From NCBI GenBank assembly GCA_015233495.1, contig JADFXQ010000001.1, forward strand, positions 132,045-183,858: DNA of 51,814 nucleotides, given 5' to 3'. The notes below the pieces were generated by a model. The model did no database searches, had not been told where the DNA came from, and saw nothing but the letters and a program-made list of their open reading frames with translations. This document shows, in pieces, positions 26,944-34,276 of the stretch (positions are counted from its first letter, which is position 1; each line of letters begins with the position of its first letter). Origin of the DNA: Candidatus Omnitrophota bacterium. Its GTDB lineage: Bacteria > Omnitrophota > Gorgyraeia > Zapsychrales > Zapsychraceae. Both the position numbers and the translations under genes were made by a program.

Positions 26944-28881
26944 TTAAAGAGGGTAATTTTTACAAGGTAAAAATATATGAAAGGTCGTGCCTTGAAGGGG
27001 AAAGCTTTCCACAATAATTTTACCGCCGTATCCGGTGATCACGCCATACACTAAAGAAAGCCCCAAACCAGTGCCTTGACCCAATTCCTTGGTCGTAAAA
27101 AACGGCTCGAATATCCGTTCTTTGGTCGCTGAATCCATGCCGCATCCGTTGTCTTTGATCGTCAATTCCACCCATTCGCCGGTTTTAAGAGCGGCGATCC
27201 GCGCGATAGCCCGGGCATCCATGTTCATTCGGGACAATCCGACTTCAATCACCCCGCCGGCCTTATCGATCGCCTGATAACTGTTGGTCAGTATATTCAA
27301 AATCATATGCTGCATCTGGTTCGGGTCAACGGACACCACGGCGTTTTCCGAGTTGAAAGATTCGCGGATTTCCACTGCTCCTTTCAAAGACGCGCGAAAC
27401 ATTTCTACGGCGTTTTTGATAATCGGCCGGATTGCCACGTCCCGGATCTCTTGCTTGGCTGATCGGCTAAACGACAAAATTTGTTCCGTCAATTTTTGGG
27501 CGCTTTCCACTCCCTGCACAATCCGTTCCAAATCTCTGCGGGTGCGGCTGCTCGGCGCGACATCGTCCAAAGCCATTTCCGCGCAGCCGCGGATCGAACC
27601 TAAAATATTATTGAAATTATGCGCGACCCCGCTGGCCAAAGTGCCGATCGATTCCATTTTTTGCGCTTGGAAAAATTGTTGCTGCAGATTTTCTTTGTCT
27701 TCTTCGGCTTGTTTGCGCTCTGTCACGTCCCAAATCACCCCCTTGACCTTAACTGGCTGCCCGGAGGCATCGCGGACCAGCTGTCCGCGGGCGCAAATAT
27801 AATGAACGCTTTGGTCCGGCCAAACCACCCGGTATTCCACCGCATAACTCTGCCCGCTTGCGATCGTCTGCTGCAGGGCGGACTGAATGCTTTCCCGGTC
27901 TTGCGGATGCACAATATTAATAAATTCTTCGGCTGAACCATGAAAGCTTTCCGGATCAATCCCTAAAATACGGCAGACTTGGGCATCAAAAATCCGCAGA
28001 TTCTTCCGCAACTCATAACTCCACACACCCATGCCGGAAGATTTTAAGGCAAGATCCAATTTCACTTTATCGGAAAGCATTTCCGCGATCATTTTTCTCC
28101 GTTCCGTGATATCCCGGATGAAAACCACCACCCCTTGCTGCCCCTGAAACCGCACCGGCGCGGCAGTGGTTTCCACCTCGACCGTTGTTCCATCCAAGCG
28201 AAGATATTTTTGTTCGGAAAACGGCACCGCGCCGCCCGGCATAGATTGCAGCTGCTTCACCCGCTCTCGAATCGTCTCGAAAGAATCCGGATGAAAAAAA
28301 TCCCACATACTCTTGCCAATCAATTCTTCCGGCCGCGACGCGCCGAACAATTTCAAGGCCGCGGGGTTCAGATAGGTGAAATTCCCGCCGGACTTCATAT
28401 AAATAGCGTCGGGAGCCATATCGAAAATCATTCTAAACCGCTCTTCGCTTTCGCTCAATAGGGCTTGCGCGCTTTTCCACTCGGTAATATCCTTAGCTAC
28501 GCACACCAGCCCGCGCCGCGGAAGAAAACCTCCCAGTTTCGCTGAAGGGGTCAAATCATCTACCGGCGGCGAGCCTGCGGCCGCTTCAATCACCGAACAG
28601 CTTAAGAGAACCGGAATCGTGTCCCCGTCTTTAGTTTTCCAGGTTGCCTCAAATTGCCGCAACAATCCGTCCTGCTGAAACCGCAAAAACAATTCATCTT
28701 TCAAAGGAACATTTTTCGGGTCGGCAAACAACAAACTAACGTCCCGGCCGATAAGCTCTGACGGGGAATACCCCAACAGTTTTACCGTAGCTTTATTTGC
28801 CAAGCTGATCTTCGCGTCAGCTCCCAGCACAAATAAAGGATCGGTCATGCTGTTTAGGATGGTTTGGAAATAATGAATCAT
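26944..28881 (-). CDS. Cytoplasmic sensor histidine kinase with three PAS domains
   Basis: 645 residues, no transmembrane segment. PAS1 spans about 1-125, PAS2 about 135-260 and PAS3 about 270-395, each ending in a PAC-like strand (VVFIRDITERRK, VKGVIWDVTERKQ). HisKA spans about 405-475 with phospho-acceptor His in LASGVAHNFNNILGS near 420. The ATPase is about 515-640 with N box HMILNILTNSYQA, G1 DNGCGMD and G2 GTGLGLSLVYGV. It is like NtrB-type kinases that sense internal redox, light or metabolite signals; the cue is unknown. Upstream is a promoter with consensus TATAAT whose start site lies about 8 bases before the ATG, and there is no ribosome site. Response regulator and chemoreceptor follow. 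Confidence 0.94.
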   Translation of the reverse strand: MIHYFQTILNSMTDPLFVLGADAKISLANKATVKLLGYSPSELIGRDVSLLFADPKNVPLKDELFLRFQQDGLLRQFEATWKTKDGDTIPVLLSCSVIEAAAGSPPVDDLTPSAKLGGFLPRRGLVCVAKDITEWKSAQALLSESEERFRMIFDMAPDAIYMKSGGNFTYLNPAALKLFGASRPEELIGKSMWDFFHPDSFETIRERVKQLQSMPGGAVPFSEQKYLRLDGTTVEVETTAAPVRFQGQQGVVVFIRDITERRKMIAEMLSDKVKLDLALKSSGMGVWSYELRKNLRIFDAQVCRILGIDPESFHGSAEEFINIVHPQDRESIQSALQQTIASGQSYAVEYRVVWPDQSVHYICARGQLVRDASGQPVKVKGVIWDVTERKQAEEDKENLQQQFFQAQKMESIGTLASGVAHNFNNILGSIRGCAEMALDDVAPSSRTRRDLERIVQGVESAQKLTEQILSFSRSAKQEIRDVAIRPIIKNAVEMFRASLKGAVEIRESFNSENAVVSVDPNQMQHMILNILTNSYQAIDKAGGVIEVGLSRMNMDARAIARIAALKTGEWVELTIKDNGCGMDSATKERIFEPFFTTKELGQGTGLGLSLVYGVITGYGGKIIVESFPLQGTTFHIFLPCKNYPL

Positions 28882-28895
28882 AAAGGGATAAGATT

Positions 28896-28923
28896 ATTAT
28901 ATGCCGGATAAAATCCTCGGCAA
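28896..28923 (-). promoter_or_regulatory. Promoter of the PAS kinase operon
   Basis: Minus strand TTGCCG (28923-28918), 16-base spacer and a perfect TATAAT (28901-28896). Predicted start near 28889, only about 8 bases before the ATG at 28881, with no Shine-Dalgarno. It fits in the 43 bp between rlmN and the kinase. Confidence 0.6.
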
Positions 28924-28924
28924 T

Positions 28925-29968
28925 TTAAAAGGCAGATATTAAACGTCCCCCGCGCAACTGCCCGCAGGCCGCGGGCATATCGCGACCGCGCGAGGCGCGC
29001 AAAGTGGCGTGAACGCCCCGGCGTTTAAGCTCCTGCTGAAACATCCGGACCTCCGCCGCCTCAGGCGTTTGATAACTAAACCCGACAACCGGATTATACG
29101 CGATCAGATTCATTTTAGCGATAATACCTTGGAATAATCTGGCTAATTGTCGGGCAGCTAGGGAAGTACAGGTGAGGTCTTTGATAAGCAGATATTCAAA
29201 AGTGATTTGTCGGTTGGTCTTCTGACAATAGGCCCGGCAAGCGGTCAGGAGTGCATTAAGGGGATACCGCCGGTTGACCGGCATCAGTTGATCCCGCAGT
29301 CCGTCGTCTGAGGCGTGCAGGGAAACCGCGAGTTCGAACTGCAAACCCTCATCGGCTAAACGCATAATCCCCGGGACAATCCCGCAAGTTGAAATCGTGA
29401 TCCGCCGCGCCGCAATGTTCATGCCCCGCCGGTCATTCAAAATACGCGCCGCCTTAATGACCTGATCATAATTGTCCAGCGGCTCGCCCATACCCATAAA
29501 AACAATATGCGAAACCGGCCGATCTGGCAAGGTCCCATTCGCCTCTAAAACTTGGGCGATGATTTCGCCGGCGGTCAAGTCGCGGCGAAAACCCGGTTGG
29601 CCGCTCGCGCAAAACTGACAGCCGAACTTGCATCCGGCTTGATTCGACACGCAAACCGTGCTCCGCTTTCCGGCGGGGATAAGCGCGGTTTCCACGCTTT
29701 CGCCGTCCGGCCAAGCAAATAAAAATTTAACCGTTCCGTCGGATGAATGGAATTTTTGCGCCGCGATTGGCCTGCCGAGAATAAAATACGCGGATAAGTT
29801 TTGGCGTAATTTTGCCGGCAAGTCGGTCATGCCGCTGAAATCCCGGACTGACTTACGGTAAATCCAGTCCCAGATTTGCCCAGGCCGAAAAGCAGTTTCA
29901 CCCTGATCGGACAACCAACCGGACAATTCGATATAATTCAAATCTAGAATATTGAGAAATTTAGACAT
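28925..29968 (-). CDS. rlmN: 23S rRNA/tRNA adenine C2-methyltransferase (RlmN)
   Basis: Radical SAM enzyme methylating C2 of A2503 in 23S rRNA and A37 in some tRNAs. 347 residues. CVSNQAGCKFGCQFCASG near 108-125 contains the CX3CX2C cluster; GEIIAQVLEA, VFMGMGEPLDNYDQV near 155 and ISTCGIVPGI follow. The C terminus RASRGRDMPAACGQLRG carries the conserved cysteine that forms the methyl-transfer intermediate, and EYLLIKDL is the RlmN-type substrate segment. Start MSKFLNILDLN at 29968, 27 bp after accA, with a weak ribosome site. Confidence 0.96.
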   Translation of the reverse strand: MSKFLNILDLNYIELSGWLSDQGETAFRPGQIWDWIYRKSVRDFSGMTDLPAKLRQNLSAYFILGRPIAAQKFHSSDGTVKFLFAWPDGESVETALIPAGKRSTVCVSNQAGCKFGCQFCASGQPGFRRDLTAGEIIAQVLEANGTLPDRPVSHIVFMGMGEPLDNYDQVIKAARILNDRRGMNIAARRITISTCGIVPGIMRLADEGLQFELAVSLHASDDGLRDQLMPVNRRYPLNALLTACRAYCQKTNRQITFEYLLIKDLTCTSLAARQLARLFQGIIAKMNLIAYNPVVGFSYQTPEAAEVRMFQQELKRRGVHATLRASRGRDMPAACGQLRGGRLISAF

Positions 29969-29995
29969 TTTCCGGATCTGCCCGGGTTAGGGGGA

Positions 29996-30955
29996 CTAAA
30001 CCGCAGCCTCGGTAAACTCACCAATGCGCCGGAAACGTTGATAACGTTTTTCCAGCAACTCTTCCGGCGAGAGGCCGAAAAAGGCTTTTAACGATTTGAG
30101 CAGCGCCCGTTTCATATCCTGATAGACTTGTTCCGGATTTTTATGCGCCCCGCCTAAAGGCTCGGGAATTATCTCATCAATGATGCCGAATTTTAAAAGA
30201 TGTTCTCCATTCAATTTCAAAGCTTCGGCAGCTTCCGGGGCTTTCATCGCGTTGCGCCATAAAATCGAAGCGCAGCCCTCCGGAGAAATGACCGAATAGT
30301 AGGCATGCTCGAGCATCATCACTTTATCCGCGACCCCGATCCCCAAGGCTCCGCCGCTGCCGCCTTCGCCGATTACCACCGAAATCAACGGCGTCGGAAC
30401 CCGCGCCATATCCCGCAAGTTCTCCGCTATGGCCTGGGCCTGGCCGCGCTCTTCCGCGCCGATCCCCGGATAGGCCCCGGGCGTGTCGATAAAACAAATA
30501 ACCGGCAAACCGCATTTCGCGGCCAAACGCATCAACCGGATGGCTTTGCGATATCCTTCCGGATGGGCGCAGCCGAAATTGCGCATAATATTTTCCGTAG
30601 TGTCCCGGCCTTTTTGATGGCCAAGCACCATAATTTTCCGGTCCCCCAAAGTGGCAAACCCGCCGACGATTGCCGTGTCATCCGCGAATTGGCGGTCGCC
30701 GCGCAGTTCGATAAAATCCGTCATGATCGTTTTAATATAATCCAAAGTGTATGGCCGATCCGGGTGCCGGGCAATCTGCACCCGCTGCCACACCCCGAGT
30801 TTGCCGTAAACCTGCTTGCGGACCTGCGCCAATTTTTCTTCCAGCCGTTTCAATTCCGGACCTAAAGGTATTTTGGAACCGGTGCCGAATTCGCGCAGTT
30901 CCTGAATTTTCCGTTCCAGTTCATAGATCGGACGTTCAAAATCGATGATACTCAT
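29996..30955 (-). CDS. accA: Acetyl-CoA carboxylase carboxyltransferase, alpha subunit
   Basis: Alpha half of the enzyme that moves the carboxyl group from biotin to acetyl-CoA, giving malonyl-CoA for fatty acids. 319 residues, typical. N-terminal DFERPIYELERKIQELR helices, then RPYTLDYIKTIMTDFIELRGDR, GGFATLGDRKIMVLGHQKGRDT, NFGCAHPEGYRKAIRLM, FIDTPGAYPGIGAEERGQAQAI and GEGGSGGALGIGVADKVMMLEHAYYSVISPEGCASILW, all hallmark stretches. ATG at 30955 follows CGGAGATAAC. The beta subunit accD is not here. Functional link to the biotin cluster about 7 kb away: BirA biotinylates the partner carrier protein. Confidence 0.97.
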   Translation of the reverse strand: MSIIDFERPIYELERKIQELREFGTGSKIPLGPELKRLEEKLAQVRKQVYGKLGVWQRVQIARHPDRPYTLDYIKTIMTDFIELRGDRQFADDTAIVGGFATLGDRKIMVLGHQKGRDTTENIMRNFGCAHPEGYRKAIRLMRLAAKCGLPVICFIDTPGAYPGIGAEERGQAQAIAENLRDMARVPTPLISVVIGEGGSGGALGIGVADKVMMLEHAYYSVISPEGCASILWRNAMKAPEAAEALKLNGEHLLKFGIIDEIIPEPLGGAHKNPEQVYQDMKRALLKSLKAFFGLSPEELLEKRYQRFRRIGEFTEAAV

Positions 30956-30974
30956 GTTATCTCCGTCTTTATAT

Positions 30975-31091
30975 GACACAAGACACAGGACACAAGTATT
31001 CTGTTTGCAAGTCCTGTTAGATTGAGGGAGCTTAGGCAGACCCCACAAAAAATTATCAAGACATAAACGACTTGTCCTTGTGTCTTGTGTC
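30975..31091. repeat. Inverted element built of 7-bp tandem units (GACACAA type)
   Basis: Between the L,D-transpeptidase gene and accA. The left arm has three 7-bp units, GACACAA GACACAG GACACAA (30975-30995). The right arm has the inverted set, CTTGTCC TTGTGTC TTGTGTC (31071-31091). The outer 13 bases are exact complements and the spacer is 74 bases. It has the same design as 2843-2924 with an unrelated heptad. Confidence 0.75.
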
Positions 31092-31100
31092 TTTTATGCC

Positions 31101-31925
31101 TCAATCCTGGATCTTCACCTTCGTCCCCGTCGGAATTAACGTGTACAGCTCCGTCACATCTTCATTGCGCATGCGCACGCAGCCTGCCGTCACCTGCTGT
31201 CCGATTTTATCCGGCTCCACCGTGCCATGGATCCCATATCCGTCGATATTAAACCCGAGCCACCGCGCTCCCAGCACATTTGCCGGACTTTCCGGCGGCA
31301 CAACAATCCCTTTGTTAAACCAGACCGGATTCTCCAATTTATTGATGATCGTGAATTCTCCGACCGGCGTGGAATTGTTCGCGCCCGTTGAAACGCGATA
31401 GGTTTTAAACACCTCGTCGCCAACCAGCAAACGCAAAATGTTCTGCGATTTGTCGACGAAAATATGAAACGCTCCGGTCCACACGCGCAATTTTTGTCCC
31501 ACCCGGATCACATTTCCCGAAAGATTATTCATCTTTTTTATCAAGTCAACCGTCGTCCCGTATTTTTTCGCCAAAGCGCCGAGCGTATCCCCGGGCTGCA
31601 CATCATGCATCGCCGCGTAAGGCGATGGCCGGTTTTGCAAAATTGCCGCCATATTCACTTCTTCCAGGTCGCGCTGCACGGTTTCCGCTTGGGCATAATC
31701 CGGGCTTTTCTCCAGGATGTCCTGATAAATTTTCTTAGCCCCTTCGATATTGTTCTCTTGCCGCAGCTGTTTGGCTTGTTCATACAACCGCTGCGCGGTT
31801 TGGTCGGAAGCCAAAACCGTCGGAGTATCCGCCGGCGGTTTGGGCTTATGGCGGCTCAGAGCGAAACCCGCCCCGGCGGCCGCTAAAAGCGCTGCGACAA
31901 TAGCAATGACAAAATTTCGATTCAT
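31101..31925 (-). CDS. Membrane-anchored LysM/L,D-transpeptidase (YkuD family)
   Basis: Cell-wall enzyme of about 274 residues. Residues 1-22 are an N-terminal anchor (MNRNFVIAIVAALLAAAGAG). A single TPR-like helix pair follows (RLYEQAKQLRQENNIEGAKK, near 45-90). LysM is near 105-150 (VQPGDTLGALAKKYGTTVDLIKK, IRVGQKLRV). YkuD is near 155-274, including STPVGEFTI and the catalytic stretch GIHGTVEPDKIG...TAGCVRM with the nucleophilic cysteine. Such enzymes make 3-3 cross-links in peptidoglycan or attach lipoproteins, in the periplasm. ATG at 31925 follows AAGGGGGAG. It is 56 bp downstream of the DUF212 gene. Confidence 0.94.
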   Translation of the reverse strand: MNRNFVIAIVAALLAAAGAGFALSRHKPKPPADTPTVLASDQTAQRLYEQAKQLRQENNIEGAKKIYQDILEKSPDYAQAETVQRDLEEVNMAAILQNRPSPYAAMHDVQPGDTLGALAKKYGTTVDLIKKMNNLSGNVIRVGQKLRVWTGAFHIFVDKSQNILRLLVGDEVFKTYRVSTGANNSTPVGEFTIINKLENPVWFNKGIVVPPESPANVLGARWLGFNIDGYGIHGTVEPDKIGQQVTAGCVRMRNEDVTELYTLIPTGTKVKIQD

Positions 31926-31981
31926 AAGCGGCTCCCCCTTACCGGCAAAGCGCTGCGGCAAGCTTAGCGGCCGCCCGTGCT

Positions 31982-32419
31982 TTATACCGTATATAAAACA
32001 TAAGAAAAAATAATCCCCAATACCGCGCCCACCAAAACTTGAAACGGCGAATGGCCGAGCAATTCCTTCAATCGGTTGCCTTCAAAACGCCCTTGGTAAA
32101 CATCATCTAAAATCTGATTCAAAATCACCGCCTGTTGACCCGCGGCCCGGCGCACGCCTTGCGCGTCAAACATGGTAACCAGCGCGAACACCGCGGCTAA
32201 AGCAAAAACCGGAGAAGCAAACCCTAACTGCAATCCGCAGGTTGTCGCGAGCGCCGCCGCGCCGGCAGCGTGGCTGGACGGCATCCCGCCGGTTCCGATA
32301 AACCAACGAAAATTAAACCGCCGCTCCTGAATAATCCCCAAACACACCTTGATCGCTTGGGCCACCGCCCAAACGGTTAAGGTGATTAATAAAATGCGGT
32401 TATCGAAAAAATTCCCCAA
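31982..32419 (-). CDS. DUF212 (YuiD-like) membrane protein, PAP2-related
   Basis: 145 residues, four likely membrane helices. Diagnostic motifs of the DUF212 family are present: GTGGMPSSHAAGAAALAT near 43-60 (PAP2-like SSH motif), FALVTMFDAQGVRRAAGQQA near 82-101 and LKELLGHSPFQVLVGAVLG near 118. The family is related to acid phosphatases and vanadium haloperoxidases and is presumed to act on a membrane phospho-substrate, but no function is established. Heads the minus-strand group that continues to the L,D-transpeptidase. Confidence 0.88.
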   Translation of the reverse strand: MGNFFDNRILLITLTVWAVAQAIKVCLGIIQERRFNFRWFIGTGGMPSSHAAGAAALATTCGLQLGFASPVFALAAVFALVTMFDAQGVRRAAGQQAVILNQILDDVYQGRFEGNRLKELLGHSPFQVLVGAVLGIIFSYVLYTV

Positions 32420-32553
32420 AATATCCTCCGCCCGCGGCCGGCCGGGACCCTAAATCAGCATCAACGCCTATTGACTTCTAATCAAAATTGTGTTATTTTT
32501 ATCAAACAAAGCTTTCCCCGGACAGCTATCCCGCTTAAATAAGAACATTATCT

Positions 32554-32559
32554 TATAAT
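32554..32559 (+). promoter_or_regulatory. Candidate -10 box for comM
   Basis: A perfect TATAAT 43 bases before the comM ATG. The matching -35 region (around 32531-32536) is poor, so this is tentative. The predicted leader of about 36 bases includes AGGAAAA just before the start. Confidence 0.4.
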
Positions 32560-32602
32560 ACCCAAAAATAAAAAGCAAGGCCTTTGCCGGAACAGGAAAA
32601 AT

Positions 32603-34132
32603 ATGCTCGCCAAAACATTTGCCTACGGAATCAACGGATTAGACGCTTATCCGGTCACCATTGAAATCGACTCCGGCCGCGGTCTTCCCGGCACCACCAT
32701 TGTCGGATTGCCGGACAATTCTATCCGCGAAAGCCGGGATCGCGTGTGGACCGCGCTTAAAAACAGCGGTTTTACTTTTCCCACGCATAAAACAACCATC
32801 AATCTTTCCCCCGCGGACTTAAAAAAAGAAGGCGCGCATTATGATTTGGCGATCGCCGTCGGATTGTTAGCCGCCAATGCCGTGATCCCTGTTGAAATGG
32901 CGCGGCAATTCCCGTTGATCGGCGAATTATCTTTAGACGGACAAATCAAATCCGTGTCCGGAACATTATCCATGGCCATGGCCGCTCTTAACGAAGCTCA
33001 AACCGGTCTCATTGTCCCGTTTCCCAATGCCGCGGAAGCCGCGATGCTTAACCGCGTCTCGATTTATCCCGTGAAAACCTTGGCGGAAACCGTCGCTTTT
33101 TTATTAGATCCGTCCCTCATCCCGGCCCAGCGCGCTTCGCCCCTCTGCCCCGGACCCGCGGCAAATTGGGAAATCGATTTTCAAGAAGTGAAAGGGCAAT
33201 CTTACGTCAAACGCGGCTTGGAAATCGCCGCGGCGGGCGGGCATAATATCATTCTCATCGGTCCGCCCGGCAGCGGTAAAAGTATGCTCGCCAAACGGCT
33301 GCCCACCATTTTGCCGGATATGACCCCGGAAGAAACTTTAGAAACCACGCGCATCCACTCGGCAATGGGACTGCTGCCTCTGGGACAAAGCTGGCTGGCT
33401 AACCGGCCGTTTCGCTCGCCGCATCACACCTCTTCCGACATCGCGATCGTTGGCGGCGGGTCCATCCCCCGGCCCGGCGAAGTCACCTTAAGCCACAATG
33501 GCGTGCTATTTTTAGACGAATTTCCGGAATTTCGGCGTCCGGTTTTAGAATCCCTGCGCCAGCCGCTCGAAGACCGCAACGTGACAATCGCGCGGGCCCT
33601 GCGCTCGATCCGTTTTCCCGCGAATTTTATGCTAATCGCGGCGATGAACCCCTGCCCCTGCGGCTTCTTCACTGACCCGCAAAAAGAATGCCGCTGCTCA
33701 TCCATCCAAGTCCAACGCTATCTGTCCCGAATTTCCGGGCCGCTGCTGGACCGCATCGATGTCCATATACCAGTCAGCGCCTTGCGTACCGCGGAATTAC
33801 TCAACGCTCCCGCGGCAGAAACTTCCGCGCAAATCAAACAGCGGACCGTTGCCGCGCGTCAACGCCAGCAAGAAAGATTTCAAGGAACCAACCTTTATAC
33901 CAACGCGCAAATGACCGGCAAACAAATCACGTTCTTTTGCTCCTTGAAACAAGACAGCCGAGATCTCTTGAACCAAGCGATCGAGGAATTGAAATTATCC
34001 GCCCGGGCTTATGACAAAATTCTGAAAATCAGCCGGACTATCGCTGATCTGGACGGCGCGGCAGACATTTTACCGCCGCACCTCGCGGAAGCGATCCAAT
34101 ACCGGAGTTTAGACCGCAACTGGTGGGGATAA
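32603..34132 (+). CDS. comM: ComM/YifB family AAA+ ATPase (magnesium-chelatase-like)
   Basis: 509 residues. An N-terminal LonC-like domain (YGINGLDAYPVTIEIDSGRG, GLPDNSIRESRDRVWTALKNSGF) is followed by the AAA+ core: Walker A GPPGSGKSMLAKRLP near 222, Walker B VLFLDEFPEF near 305, sensor region NPCPCGF near 350 with a Cys-rich stretch CPCGFFTDPQKECRCS, and the C-terminal Mg-chelatase lid (RAYDKILKISRTIADLDG). In Vibrio ComM is a hexameric helicase driving branch migration in natural transformation. The ATG at 32603 has AGGAAAA upstream. Isolated gene, divergent from the DUF212 gene. Confidence 0.95.
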   Translation: MLAKTFAYGINGLDAYPVTIEIDSGRGLPGTTIVGLPDNSIRESRDRVWTALKNSGFTFPTHKTTINLSPADLKKEGAHYDLAIAVGLLAANAVIPVEMARQFPLIGELSLDGQIKSVSGTLSMAMAALNEAQTGLIVPFPNAAEAAMLNRVSIYPVKTLAETVAFLLDPSLIPAQRASPLCPGPAANWEIDFQEVKGQSYVKRGLEIAAAGGHNIILIGPPGSGKSMLAKRLPTILPDMTPEETLETTRIHSAMGLLPLGQSWLANRPFRSPHHTSSDIAIVGGGSIPRPGEVTLSHNGVLFLDEFPEFRRPVLESLRQPLEDRNVTIARALRSIRFPANFMLIAAMNPCPCGFFTDPQKECRCSSIQVQRYLSRISGPLLDRIDVHIPVSALRTAELLNAPAAETSAQIKQRTVAARQRQQERFQGTNLYTNAQMTGKQITFFCSLKQDSRDLLNQAIEELKLSARAYDKILKISRTIADLDGAADILPPHLAEAIQYRSLDRNWWG

Positions 34133-34276
34133 ATATTCCCGGTTGTGTTTAACGCCATCCGTAAACTGCTTGCCGGGCCGGAGCGGCCGCGAAAACCAAA
34201 ACTTCCCTTCGGCTTTCCCGCGCTCAAATTAAAAACGGCAACCCGGCAAACCATGCTTCCGGAAGGAAATTCCCCC

